NCBI GenBank assembly: GCA_028023455.1
Contig: JAQFVV010000018.1
Span: 3,745,800-3,809,799, forward strand
Length of the DNA: 64,000 nucleotides
Direction of reading: 5' to 3'
Source of the DNA: Epiperipatus broadwayi
Lineage: Eukaryota > Onychophora > Udeonychophora > Euonychophora > Peripatidae
Under the pieces are notes generated by a model. That model made no database searches. It saw nothing but the letters and a program-made list of their open reading frames with translations, and was not told the origin of the DNA. Shown here piece after piece: positions 1-11,500 of the stretch. The translations under genes and the position numbers were made by a program. Position 1 is the stretch's first letter; every line of letters begins with the position of its first letter.

Positions 1-1265
1 GGAGAGTGACGAATGAGTTTTATATTTTATACCTCACTTTTATAAATGCTTTGGCAGCCTCGTATATATATATATTTTATGCTTACCTGTAATTATTTAG
101 TATTCAATAATTAATTTGTAATTTTATACTCTGTGTTTACCCTAGTGCTTAACCTCCAAAAATCTTTTGGCTGACGACTTTATTGTCTGATTTTCGCAGG
201 TGGAGATTTCATTTCTAAGATCTCTAAAAGCGGAAATTAGAATTGTGTTTTTCTTTGTAATTTTATAAGTCGTCAGCAGGAAGATAAAATTTATCCTTTC
301 TTAAATTACAGGTGAGCGATACTTTCGTTCTGCTAAAGTGTTTACAACTTTTAAGATTTTCGTACTCCGTGCACTCTCCGATAGATTCGTTTGTGTATTT
401 ATTATGTGTGCTTTAAATTTATCAGAGCGTGTACTCAGAATTTGTTTGTAAGTTTATTTTCTTTTCGTTATTTGCTGGGACAGACGTAACTGTTTTTCTA
501 ATCATTTACTTGTCTCTTATTGAGACCATTAATTATTAATTTTAAAGTAATTTTCGCCAATCGTTTGGCTGGGATTCACCAGTTTAATTGTTTCTTCATT
601 TCAATGATATTTTTCGATTGTTCTTGGGGTGGATCAATCGCCGTTATTTTAAACGTAGTAATTGGTGAAGTTCATACCGATATAAGGACATTGAAGATCT
701 GACCATGTTTAGATCTCGAACAGCTTATCGGCACTGGTTCTTTGATCTATTTCAAGGGCATATGGTTTAAGTATCTGAAAGGGAAAACCAGTGTTTAAGT
801 CAATCCTCTGCTGAATGAAATTTGCTTCCTCCCTTTTAACTTTGTTTATTAGAAGATCAGTCAGTCTGTCATAGCTTTGCCTTTAGTATTTCTGGTACAC
901 GCCTGAGTTAACCCCCATCTCTTGTGTCATAAACTTATATTTAATAATTTATTTTCTCATAATAAAATTTATGAAATATGTTTAAACTTAATTTGGCTGA
1001 CGTTTGTCTTTGTGCTTTTGTCTCAATTGTCTAAACAATTTAAGATCTCTTGTTTCTCTCTGAGTCTAGTCGGCGCAAACCATCACCATCATCTATTCTG
1101 ATCACAATAAACAAATTTTCCAGACACGTAGTGGTCTGGTGGCGCCCTCTGTTTCAGAATAGATTGAGTATCCGGTATAATATACATATGAAAAACAGGA
1201 CTCAAATTTACACAAAGTTCAATAAAATTGAAGTTACATACAGAAAGTATTAAAGAAAGGAAAAT
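1..1265. other. GC-richer unclassified segment
   Basis: No ORF here has recognisable protein content. The base composition is visibly less AT-rich than the flanking DNA at 1266-2410, as in the exon-like parts of the LTRs further right. A polyadenylation-like AATAAA lies near 961. TGGCGCCC at 1140-1147 resembles the start of a tRNA-Lys-type primer-binding site, and a similar phrase occurs in the U5 part of the LTR at 7410-7420. It could be the 3' part of a decayed LTR cut by the window edge. That is inference only. Confidence 0.25.
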
Positions 1266-2410
1266 AAGCTATATTAATAAGAAAGACAAAACCAAAATTT
1301 AATAGGGATTAGGATGAGATTGGTATAGATATAGTTATTAAATAAGATATATGGAGGTAAATATATAAAGAGATAATTGTTTATAAATGAATTGTGGGTG
1401 ATAAAAATGGTTAAGTTAAATAGGAGTATAAACATGGGTATATTTATAAATATTACATTATAAAAAAATAATAATAATAATAAATAAAAAAAATAAGTAA
1501 ATAAACTTAGCATAATATTTACATATAAAGCAGTATAATAAAAAATTATGAGAATTATATAATAATAATAAAAGTTAAAGTGTATAAAATAATATATATA
1601 TAAATAAAGAGTTGTAGGGAATATATATATATAAACACATAAAGCAGTGTAGTATAAATTTATAGTAATAAAAGTTAAAGTGTATAAAAATAATATATAT
1701 ATATTTGGTTTAAATAATATATAATAGAGGGAGTTAGGGTATAAGATAATTTAAAGTGAGTTAGTAGTTTTGATGCTGAGTTTGCAAAAAGATAAGGGGG
1801 ATTTAGATTTAAAGGCCATAGAGTTGTCAAAGATTATGTTGTGGAAATGGGATGGGGCAGAATATGGGAAGACTTAGAGTGGGGAATGGAAAATAAAGTG
1901 GCTAACAGGTTTATCTGGCTTCGTTTAAGGAGAAGCCAAATACATCACATAAAAAAAAAAAACGTTTTTTTAAGAAATTAAAATGAACTGGCTAAGTTCA
2001 AAGATTATAATGTTTATAGGTTTTAGATATTAAAAAATAATAAATATAAAATATTTTTAACAGATGAATGAGTAAGGAAATAATAAATATTATATGATTT
2101 AAAATTAAAAGAATATTAGTTAATAACCATAAACTTTTAAGTTTATGAATAATAGAAATAATTAGTAGATTGTTAATAATGATAAAATAGATAATATATT
2201 TAGATTAATAGTTGTACTTGAATATGTATATAGTTAGGAATAGACATGTATAATTTATATTTATGTTGTTTTATTTTATATTAATTGTTTTATAAGTTTG
2301 ATTATTTATTTCAGTTTTTTTTTTTAATATATTTTATGTTGTTTTTAGTTTTTTATTATTTAAATTTTTTATTTTAATTTTTTATATAGTTATGTATTTT
2401 GTTCATTATA
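1266..2410. other. AT-rich tail region of an unclassified element
   Basis: Very AT-rich sequence without a convincing ORF. A less AT-rich island at about 1770-1950 contains a 28-nt string (1919-1946) that recurs in reverse complement at 23989-24016. The string can form a hairpin, GGCTTC pairing with GAAGCC. The stretch leads into the stem-GAAA motif at 2419. The region before the related motif near 62200 (minus strand) has a similar look, so this may be the 3' untranslated part of one repeat family. Confidence 0.35.
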
Positions 2411-2418
2411 TCATAGCT

Positions 2419-2460
2419 CTGAAGAAGACTGCAGGACAGTCGAAATGTAGGTTTACGTAC
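2419..2460 (+). ncRNA. Hammerhead-like stem-GAAA motif
   Basis: Reading plus: CTGAAGA (2419-2425), one extra A, GACTG (2427-2431), a 5-nt loop, CAGTC (2437-2441), then GAAA (2442-2445). GACTG and CAGTC are perfectly complementary. The following TGTA and TACG (2446-2457) can form a further short stem with a GGTT loop. CUGANGA, stem II and GAAA is the hammerhead core order, and hammerhead motifs are known from Penelope-like elements. The extra A before stem II and the lack of a clear stem I argue against a working ribozyme. A related copy is at 62180-62208 on the minus strand. Confidence 0.4.
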
Positions 2461-2480
2461 AAATAAAGAGTTTTGCTAAA

Positions 2481-3041
2481 AAGTGTTCGAAGTGGTTTGG
2501 ATAAATTGTACTTATAGGATATTACAGCAAAATAAAGAAAAGTATGATTTTGGTAATATTTATGAAAACTCAATAAAAATAATTGGTCCTTTATTTTTTT
2601 ACATTATCCAAATTTTATAAACTTTGTCTAGGTTTATCTTTTTTTCTGACAAAATATAATGATTAATTTTTATGAAAATATCCAAATATTCATTATCTTG
2701 TTTATTATAGGATTTTGATTTTATTACATTCATTAAATTAAACCACATTCACAATCAATACTGGAAAATTGAAAAGTTGCACAAATATTAATAAGTACCA
2801 AAAGTTATTTATATTTTTTGTCTATTTTTGGGTTTTAATCCTCAATAAATTTTCATATTCAAGTTCAATTTGTCATATCAAGAACAAATTTTATAAACAA
2901 GTATATATTTTATTGTTGTACTATTGAAATTACAGAATTGTATATTAATATAAAATCAGATTAACCCACAATTGGATATATTTTATATGTACAACCAAGT
3001 GTGATACATGATTTTAGGCCCTGCTATTGGTAGTGCCATAA
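2481..3041. other. AT-rich, nothing recognised
   Basis: AT-rich DNA with no ORF or repeat structure that I can support. Confidence 0.5.
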
Positions 3042-3327
3042 GTAATGGAACATGCTTTTACCTGGTATGAAAATAAGTTGCCACAAAGAATAAGAAAGTC
3101 TATCTTTGATCTGTGTGCCTATATATACCACATACACTTTAATTTCATTCCATGGATGAGGTGAGTTAGATATATATTTAATATTTATTTGATTCTTAAC
3201 TTCTCTTCTAGGAATGAAATTAAAATGTATGTGGTATATATAGGCACAAGGATCATAAATAGACTCTTATTCATTGTGGTAACCTAGCTAACCTATTTTT
3301 ATACCAGATAAAAGCCCATTTCATTAC
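3042..3327. repeat. Fold-back repeat, about 110-bp arms
   Basis: The left arm (3042-3151) and right arm (3211-3327) are imperfect reverse complements. Both contain the phrase GTGCCTATATATACCACATA and end at the loop in ATTTCATTCC. The loop is 59 nt. The arms differ by small indels. There is no coding capacity. It looks like a fold-back element or MITE. No target duplication was identified. Confidence 0.75.
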
Positions 3328-3738
3328 AATATTATCAATAAAGATGTCAGAAGCACATTTAGACTTTAATAACTGCTGAAGTATTGTGGAACACTTGTCT
3401 TTTTTCACATTGAGTATTCATCACATTCTAACCAGATGATCTGATTCTGCCTTTCTTCAACAATATTCTGAATATCTATAGCAATACTTCTCGGGTCTTT
3501 TCCAGGAATTAATTCAATATTTTCTAAAAATAAATTATATATATTTATATATATATGTAATTACTATCATGATCTATATATCTAATAAATATTGCATTAT
3601 AAACTAAGAGAAGTGATGATTTTTAAATACTATTAAAATCAATGTACTTGTTTTAGATAGCAAAGCAAATGTAAAATGATCAATTTCATTTAATTTGAGA
3701 GAATTTGTAAAGATTGCAAATTAAACAAATACCTAATA

Positions 3739-4884
3739 CACCTGGGTCTCGTTTTACGCGATAGATAGGTTCTTCGCGCAAAAATAGACGTAACTTACAT
3801 TGAAAAGGGGGGGATGCGGTCTGTGATTTTTCAAAATTCGCGTAAAAGCAAAGCACCAACGTAAAATTACTTTAAAATTCGCGCAAAAAAAAAATAAGAA
3901 AATAAAATATGACTAATAAAAAATTTCAAATTTGAAAAAAATTGATACAAGACAAACTTTTTAAACTATTTTTTAACTATAATATTTAATTTTATTCAAA
4001 ACAATATGTATTTTTATGCATACATTTTTTTATACACGTTTTAATTATTATTGCTATTTACCGGTAAACAAGTTCGTTTGCAAACTGGTTTTTGATTCTT
4101 CACAAGAGGAAATACAACTAGCACCAACTTCACTCTCATGTTGTGTTGTTTTCTGGTGACAACGTAATTAGTAATTAATCTTTGAGATGATGATTTTATT
4201 AATTGTTTATGAACGCGATATCCAGTCATACAACCATTTAGCTCTCGTTGGAATTTAAGAGTACGTTTGTGATTAGTGTCATTTATAAGAAAATAATTTG
4301 CCAACTGATTAGAAAGTTGAAGACCTTCTCAAATCATTTTTGCAGTGAAAGGAACAGGTTCCACTTCTGTTTCATTATCATTTTCTACATTTTCTTCTGT
4401 ATCTAAACTTTTATTTTTGTCTTTAATTTTCAATTCCGTTTAAAAATCAAATTGCGTTTCACTGCTATTACTCACCTTTTAAAAATAAACTTGCGGACAC
4501 TAAATGATTAATAATTAATTGATTACATTCTTTTTTAAAAAGCAAAAACAGCATGTGATTTAAAATGCAAAATTAACACGCACAATGTTTGAACAAATTT
4601 ACATTATAATCTTGTAAAATTTAATGTGTATACATAAAATGTGGAAATCATAATTTTAATTTCATTATTGCATAAAATCTTACTATTATAAAGCACTGAA
4701 AATATTGAAATTATTAAGATGAAAATCGAATTCCAATAATGTGCCATTACTTTCAATAAACATAAGTGCGTGAAATTTATTATTTAAAGTAAAAGCGCAT
4801 TATCGGAGTTCACTTCCGGTGAATTACGAATCGTGTAACTTCCAAATCGTGTTAAATAAGTCCGCGTAAAAAGAGACCCAGGTG
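3739..4884. mobile_element. TIR DNA transposon, copy A (1,146 bp)
   Basis: The ends are terminal inverted repeats: CACCTGGGTCTC then GTTTTACGCG on the left, and CGCGTAAAAA then GAGACCCAGGTG on the right. A TA dinucleotide flanks both ends, matching the TA target site of Tc1/mariner/pogo-type transposases. A second, alignable copy lies at 23606-24777 with the same ends and TA flanks. The interior is AT-rich with only a short possible coding remnant (4041-4304, minus). It is non-autonomous as seen. The superfamily is inferred from the TA target only. Confidence 0.8.
4041..4304 (-). pseudogene. Short ORF inside the TIR transposon, possible transposase remnant
   Basis: An 87-codon minus-strand frame inside copy A. 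Part of its C-terminal half (MRVKLVLVVFPLV) is recognisable with changes in copy B near 24040-24080. The remainder of the frame is not kept in copy B. The product is not recognised. If the element once carried a transposase gene, this may be a fragment of it, but chance openness is equally possible. Confidence 0.2.
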
Positions 4885-5113
4885 TACATGGTGAATTTCA
4901 AATAAAACTGAGATATAATGTTAGTCTTTTTCAATAAGGCCAATCATTAAACTTCATAAAGGAGAGTTAAGTTCTACTTATTTTGAAAATCTTATTAAAT
5001 AAATACCAATATAAACATAAAATTAATAAATGATTTAAGTTCCAAGATAGCAAGTGTAAACAGATATTTACATTTGCTCTAAAGACATATTGACTTTAGA
5101 CATATATATATAT
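4885..5113. other. AT-rich spacer
   Basis: Short AT-rich spacer between the TIR transposon and the next fold-back repeat, with nothing else recognised. Confidence 0.5.
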
Positions 5114-5425
5114 AATATTCAAATCAATATATATATATATCAAAATACAGTGAAATTCACATAAATTATAGTTATTTTTAGAAATACTTTCGACTATATA
5201 TCTTTTAATCTTTATCAATTATATAACATTTGAATAATCAACAGGAGACATTCTTTCACAATACCCATAGTTCAATTTAGATTCAGTTCCCCCACAATTA
5301 TGTAATTTTAACATTTGATGATTGCTGATTCATTAACATTTTATGTTTATTGTACTTTTAAGAATAACTATAATTTATATGAATTTTACTGTATTTTGAT
5401 ATATATATATATTGATTTAAATATT
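5114..5425. repeat. MITE-like inverted repeat, 74-bp arms
   Basis: The arms at 5114-5187 and 5352-5425 are near reverse complements, each running through a (TA)n tract and then ATCAAAATACAGT or its complement. The 164-nt centre has no ORF. Arm length and total size fit a small non-autonomous DNA transposon. It ends about 50 bp before the first LTR element. Confidence 0.7.
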
Positions 5426-5985
5426 ACATATATTTTCGAAAGAATACAGACATCAAACTTAATTTATTATATATATATTGTAACGGAATAGCGTTACATA
5501 GGGTTTGAAACCGAGTAAAAATAAAGATAATAATTGTCTCATTAAATAGTCAAGGCTTTCGTATAAATTAATAAAATAACATTTTCTAAAAATATAATAA
5601 AAGAAAATATAATATGCCATTATAAATATTAATAGATAATTTCCACTTGTATACGCCACGGGGTATTTAAAAAAGGGTTTCTTTTAGAAGTATAATTATA
5701 GTAAAAGTAAAACTTATAGAAATGATTTTGAGAAAAGATTAAATGCTCGACTTCTAAGTTAATGTAAATTGTATTGTTCTGGTAAGACACGCACACACGT
5801 ATGCACTCAAAGTGTGAATGAATAGAAGTTTGTTAACTGAGATTGCAACATGAGATTGCCTAGACCTAAAATTGCCTTAAGCACAAGGATTGAGTGAACA
5901 TTTACATCGGACGCGGACCCGAACGACAACTCTAAAAATATGGAACTCTGGGGGGAGATTGGATCCTAAGATAAGATCCATCTCA

Positions 5986-5993
5986 TATAAATA
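5986..5993 (+). promoter_or_regulatory. TATA box of element 1 LTR
   Basis: TATAAATA lies about 508 nt into the LTR, just after the GGATCC/AAGATCC-rich stretch and about 28 nt before pyrimidine/A start-like sequences. The copy in the 3' LTR is at 12235-12242. TATA boxes sit in comparable positions in the other two LTR families (15973, 31590). Confidence 0.6.
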
Positions 5994-6433
5994 TCACGAA
6001 AAATCTATTCAATGGTTGGCTTGATATTGTTGCTTAATATGTTTTTCGCTTAACGTGCTTGCTTGATATATTCAATATAGTCTACTTGATATAGCTTGAT
6101 ATAAAATAATATTCTTTCGTTTCGCCGTATCCATATTCAAGATGATCGTTGTGAAATTAATACTGAGAGCGTCGATTATCATGATGGGCTAGGAAACCCG
6201 TCAGTGATTGATCGACGCTCCGCCACCAAATATCTCCGAAGCTATGAATATTTAACGACATCTCCATTTGAAATTAATGCTCCGATCAAATAATAATGTT
6301 CCGAGAAATACCAGAATCGTCCAGACCACGCTATGCTCAACTTTGAATAAAACGAATAACTTCATTATGAAGATGCCATATCCCACGTTCAAATCCTCAT
6401 TTCATTCGAAGCAGCGGAAGTCGAAATCCAAAT

Positions 6434-6443
6434 CCTAGGTAAC
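6434..6443 (+). promoter_or_regulatory. Splice-donor-like site in LTR
   Basis: CCTAG/GTAACA with the junction after 6438. Sequence changes from GC-richer upstream to AT-rich downstream, as at an exon-intron border. The same CCTAG/GTAA occurs in the LTRs of elements 2 and 3. The 3' LTR copy is at 12687/12688. A candidate acceptor is the pyrimidine-rich stretch ending in AG at 7025-7026. Splicing is inferred. Confidence 0.45.
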
Positions 6444-7006
6444 AATTTATTTTACTTTATGTTTCATTCACTCCATTCGTAAACTCTTAAAGGCAATCTC
6501 ATAGTTAACTAACTTACACTTGCGTAAATTAAATCATAAAAGATTCCGTAACATTTAACCTATTATTGTAACTTATCTTTGTGTAACCTCAACATTCATA
6601 AAATCAAATTTAATCTTAGGACTTTTCCAAAACATGAACTTTGACCTTAATTATTATCTAATAAGCCATCGCAATTACTTTTAAGATATAAAATGAAATT
6701 TGTATTCCATATTGTAGTATGTATAATATATTTCTTTCTGTGCGAGTGCGTGAATGCGTGTGTGTGCGTGTGCAAATAAAATTTGAATTAATATTGCTTT
6801 TTTTATATTCAATAAATTTGTTCAGTATATAAACAAGTCGAGCATTTCTCAAATCTTTTCGTACAATTAAATTCTTATTTTATTTCTTCTTTTGATCATC
6901 AATAAAGTTATCATTTAATTACACTAATTTAGATTTATATTTGTTTACTTAACCATTTGTTTCTTTTTAAAATGTCTTTTGCCAACATCGTGCCGTAAGT
7001 CACGAT

Positions 7007-7026
7007 GTTTATTTATTTACTCTTAG
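7007..7026 (+). promoter_or_regulatory. Candidate splice acceptor in LTR
   Basis: A T-rich run, TTTATTTATTTACTCTTAG, precedes a GC-richer segment. It could pair with the donor at 6438/6439 to define a leader intron of about 590 nt wholly inside the LTR. This is suggested by composition and consensus only. Confidence 0.3.
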
Positions 7027-7553
7027 TTAAGATAGGTTAAGAATTGGGCGGGCCTATAATAAAATATAAATAAATGTTTAATGCTAATATTGAAAGTAAT
7101 TCATAGGGGGGATGATCTTAGAAGTCTAATTGTTTGGGAGGGATGAACGAACAGTCGTATTGGTCGCCAACAACCAATAGTTAAGTCCAGTACTAGGATC
7201 ACTCAGTTAATAAATAAAACTTCCTTCCCATTAGTGTACAGTGCGTCTTTTACGTAAGGAGTAATTGCTGAAACAATTACATCGTGGCCCTGAGTGACCC
7301 TATTGGTCCATGCTAGGAGTTGGAGCTTGTGGGCGGGATTAGACTTCGAAATCGTTTTGACATGACGTAAGGTGATGCGAGAAGTTAAATAATAATTAAA
7401 TCATCGTGTCTGGCGCCCCCTTGTATTGATAGTGAATAATTACCGATATAAGAAAATAAATAAAGCTTTACGCTATGTCATGTTTGTTTCGGAGCTCTCG
7501 ATCTCTTTTAGGAACGTACGGATAAAAAGCTAAAATAGGCCGACGGTAACAAT

Positions 7554-7573
7554 TGGCGCTTCCAACGTGAGGC
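7554..7573 (+). promoter_or_regulatory. Primer-binding site, tRNA-Lys-like, with a second copy
   Basis: TGGCGC then TTCCAACGTGAGGC starts 3 nt after the LTR. It resembles the tRNA-Lys1,2 primer site with a 2-nt insertion and one change. A diverged second copy (TGACGCTTCCAAACGTGAAG) follows at 7583-7602, so the primer region looks tandemly duplicated. The primer identity is my reading and is not verified. Confidence 0.55.
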
Positions 7574-7959
7574 TAATACAAATGACGCTTCCAAACGTGA
7601 AGTTAATGCAAATAATGTGTTAGAGAAGCAAATCAAGATATTAGCAAAAGCGGCCGAACCTCGGAAAAGACGCAAAACTTTTTTCATGTAAACAAAAGCT
7701 TTGGACGAATATAAATAAACGGAACAAAACGCAGCGATTCATAACATCGCAAACCTTTTAAATAAAACATTGGGAGCCGGAGAGAAATAAATAAATAAAA
7801 AAAAAAAAAACATAGCGGGAGATAGAGGAGCGGACGTCGATCAGTCGCTGTTATCATAAATAAATAAAATAAAAGTAAAATAATCACATTCCTGTAAACA
7901 GTGACAAAAAGTTATAATAGATCAAAAATAAATCAAAAATAAATCGAATATTAAACAGG

Positions 7960-8538
7960 ATGGAGGGAAAATGGATTAAACTCGAGCATTTTAAAGGAAA
8001 GGGAGACGAAAGCCCATGTCGACATGTGGAAAGTCTGAAGAGGTTGTTCTCTTGCGGGCAGTTTAGTGAAGAATCTAAGATAGCAATTGCATGCAGCCAT
8101 ATCCAAGGGGAAGTAGTGGAATGGTGGGAGGCGATGAAAGAGAAACCGGAGACGTTCGAAGAATACCAAAGAGCCATAATGGGAAGATATTGGGGATTAG
8201 CCCAACAAGAAAGGGAAAAATGGGCAATCGAGCAAAGCAAAAAGGAAGAAGATGAAACATACAGTACCTTCGTACAGCGACAGGTGGCGAGATTAAAAAA
8301 AATAAATGAATATCAAGTACCGGAAGAGCGGCAAATCAGGATAGCAGGACGCAACCTACCCAGGGAGATTAGACAAGTCATTGAGGGGGAAACTGAGATA
8401 ACAAGAGTGTTGAAGAAATTAGAGGCAATCGAGAATGATGACTATTTTAACAAAGAAGAGAACGATGGGATCAGGATAGCTAATATAACACAAGATGAAG
8501 GGGGGAAGGACCTCGGAGAAAACAGGAGTGCCCAATAA
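7960..8538 (+). CDS. Gag of element 1 (capsid-type, 192 aa)
   Basis: This ORF should encode the particle-forming Gag of the retrotransposon. It has the capsid pattern seen in retrotransposon Gag domains: ACSHIQG near residues 44-50, a WW pair at 55-56, a TFEEYQRAI stretch near 65-73, and QRQVARL at 106-112. Homologous blocks occur in the decayed Gags of elements 2 and 3. It is short, lacks the long coiled-coil N-terminus found in those two, and has no CCHC zinc knuckle. The chosen ATG is the first after the leader. The frame ends at TAA 8536-8538, and pol lies in the -1 frame with a 40-nt overlap. Confidence 0.85.
   Translation: MEGKWIKLEHFKGKGDESPCRHVESLKRLFSCGQFSEESKIAIACSHIQGEVVEWWEAMKEKPETFEEYQRAIMGRYWGLAQQEREKWAIEQSKKEEDETYSTFVQRQVARLKKINEYQVPEERQIRIAGRNLPREIRQVIEGETEITRVLKKLEAIENDDYFNKEENDGIRIANITQDEGGKDLGENRSAQ
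8499..8538 (+). promoter_or_regulatory. Gag-pol overlap, probable -1 frameshift zone
   Basis: The pol frame opens after a TGA at 8496-8498 and overlaps the end of gag by 40 nt. The frames differ by -1. A run of six G (8500-8505) reads GGG GGG in the gag frame, and a GAAAAC string lies at 8518-8523. Neither is a perfect canonical heptamer, so the exact slip site is uncertain. No pol start codon is needed if this is how Gag-Pol is made. Confidence 0.45.
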
Positions 8539-11500
8539 TCGATGTGTCAATCCAAGGGGTTCATGCGAGGGCTCTGCTGGATACGGGAAGTCAAGTGTCG
8601 GTAATGGCTCAGGAAATTTTTAACAGGATCGCCCAAGGGCCGACAGAAATGAAAATCTTGCCATTAAAAGGGACCCAGATCATACTGGCCAATGGGAAAA
8701 AGGCAAGAATACAGACCAAACAGGTGTGGGCGAATATAGTTATTGCAGGACAGGAATTCACCCAGGTGGTATTAATACTTGAGGGGCTGATACATGACTT
8801 AGTGTTAGGATCTGATTTCATGAGAATGGCAAAGTGTAACATTGATTATGGGACTGAACAAGCAAGGATCGGTAGAGTCACAGTGCCTTTTGAAAAAAAA
8901 ATGGATAGAGAACCAGAAAGGCAGAGGAAGCTGCAATGTATCATGGTAAAAGGGGAGATTGAAAAAAGAATTAATGAAATGACTGGGCCAGACAAAGGGC
9001 AGAGAGAGAGGATTCAAGGAATATTGGGGACTTACGAGAGTGTTTTCTCGGACAAACCGGGAGTAATCAAGGGGTACGAACACCGAATCCGGTTGAACAC
9101 CAGCAACCCATATCAAACTAGGGCGTACCCGATCCCTTTCCAATACCGTAAGGAGATTGAAACTCAGCTAGAGCAGATGATAGAGTGGGGGGTTATTTCA
9201 AAATGTACCTCGCCATACAACAACCCCATCCTAGCCGTAAAAAAAGGTGACGGATCGATACGATTGTGCCTCGATGCCAGACAACTAAACAAGGTGACAA
9301 TTCCAGATACAAACGCTCCGCCCATCATGAGCGAACTGATGACAAGATTTCGGAACAAGCGAATCTTTTCCACTATGGATTTAACAAATAGCTACTGGCA
9401 AATGAGCCTCCACCCCGACGATCGAAAATACACCACATTCAAATACAACGGACGGGCGTACCAGTTTAATCGTGTGCCTTTTGGATTAAAGAATAGTGGT
9501 GCAGGCTTGGTGCAGTGCCTGGACCAAACCCTATCAGATGAAGTTAAGAAATTTGTTACGATGTACGTAGACGATATCATCATAGCGTCCGAAGACATAG
9601 AGGAGCATTGTCGGCACTTAGAAAGGTTGCTCCAGGAATGCGAACAGAAGGGAATAAAAATAAACCTAAAGAAAAGCCATTTTGCGACCCAGGAAGTCAA
9701 GTTCTTGGGACACATCATAAGCCCGGATGGAATGCGGCCTAACCCCGAAAAGATCCAGGCTATCCAAAAATTCCCCGTCCCGAAGAAGAGAAAGGATATT
9801 AAGGCATTCCTCGGAATGTGCACCTTCTACAACAAATTCTATGAAAACTTCTCCCATGATATGGAACCCCTATTACAATTATTAAGAAAGGAGCAAGCAT
9901 GGATATGGGATGAGAGACGGGAACGGAGTTTCCAGAGAGTAAAGGAAGGATTCTTGAAACAAACCATATTAGCATACCCGGACTTCGACAAGATGTTTTG
10001 GGTACAGACGGACAGCAGCGACATCGGGCTAGGAGCCACGTTGTACCAAAAGGGGCCGGATGGAGAACAAAGGGTGTTGGCATTCATTAGCCGACTACTC
10101 AAGGATCCCGAACGAAGATACACGGTCACCGAACGAGAAGCCCTCGCCATAGTGTGGGCTTTCAAAAAATTCCGACAGTACCTGGTCGGGTCCAAAGTGA
10201 GAGTAGTTACCGACCATCGGAGTCTGGAATTTCTAAATAAAAGTTTTCTGACAAACAATAGGTTAGTGAGGTGGAGCTTAGCCCTGCAGGAGTTCCAATA
10301 TGAAGTGGAATATTGTAAAGGGAAGGATAACGTGATCGCGGACACACTGAGCCGTTACCCTGTGGGAACACAGCCAAATGCCGAGGCGGAGGAGTTCGCG
10401 TACATAGCCGCTACTACCAGGCGAAGCAGGGAGGGTGAGTTTAATGCAAACGACATTCGGAGGGGCCAGAAAGAGGATGAAGAATGCCAACGAATAATGC
10501 GATACCTACGTGAGAGGAGGCCAAAGGCAGGGTCTGACCGAAAAAGGGAAGAGACCGAGGGGGGTCCGTTATGGAAATATCGGGACCGGTGCATTATCCT
10601 GGAAGGAATAGTCCAAAGGAAAACAGGGAATGGGAAACAAACCCGTATTGTAATACCGAAAGGAATGCGAGATCGAATGGTTGATGAAACACATCAGGAA
10701 CGTGGCCATTACGGAACAAGCAAAACTGAGGGGTACCTTAATAATTGGTTTTACTGGCCAGGAATGCACCACGACATTGCCAGAAGACTACGGGGGTGTG
10801 AGATTTGTGCGAGGACAAAACCGTTAAATCGGTCGAATGAAGGACCTCAGATACCGATCATCGTCCGGGAACCAAACCACACCTTGGCGATTGATTATTA
10901 CGGGCCCTTGCCGATGGCTGGGGGAAAGAGGTATTTACTGGTCACATACGATTTGTGCTCCAAAATGGTCGCTGCGTACCCCATGGCCCGGACTAATGCG
11001 CACCAGACCATCAAACTGTTGGAAACCAAACAATTTCCGATCATCGGGAAACCCAAGTGCCTTTTATCGGATCATGGCACACCATTTGTGTCAAAGACAT
11101 GGAGGCAATGGGTGAACCAAACAGGGATCAAACATCATATGACATCGATCCGGAACCCGCAGAGCAACCCATGCGAGCGGGTAATGCGGGAATTGGGGCG
11201 GCTATTCCGCGTATACACTGCAGGAGATCATCGGAAATGGGTCCGGGAGATTCCCCGGATTACTGGAATGATCAATACCTCAAAGAATGAGTCGACTGGA
11301 CTTGAACCAAGTCGACTCCATTATGGACGACCTATACCGTATCCTTACAATGACAGACCCGCGATCCGAACAGGAAGAGTTGATCGAAAACAGGACAATC
11401 GGATAGCACTACGGAGATTGGAACATATGGGGGAAAAGCGAACGCAGACCAATAAGCCAATCCGAAACACGTTCAATGTGGGTGATAGAGTGATGGTAAG

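Larger units (their letters stand above)
5479..7551 (+). repeat. Element 1 5' LTR
   Basis: 2,073 bp, starting TGTAACGG directly after a (TA)n tract and ending GGTAACA before the primer site. U3 runs to a TATA box at 5986. A GC-richer segment reaches the splice-donor-like site at 6438/6439. AT-rich DNA follows to about 7026, then a GC-richer U5. It matches the 3' LTR closely except for the last 30 bp. Minus-strand ORFs within it (5459-5659, 6658-6852) recur in the 3' LTR only because the LTR is duplicated. Confidence 0.95.

Noticed and set aside
5459-5659. Minus-strand ORFs repeated in element 1 LTRs (5459-5659, 6658-6852, 11707-12045, 12907-13101)
   Set aside because: Same reason: duplicated LTR sequence, AT-biased content, no motifs.
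9392-10345. Antisense ORFs of 94-168 codons inside pol
   Set aside because: They are shadows of the long sense pol frame, whose motifs are unambiguous.
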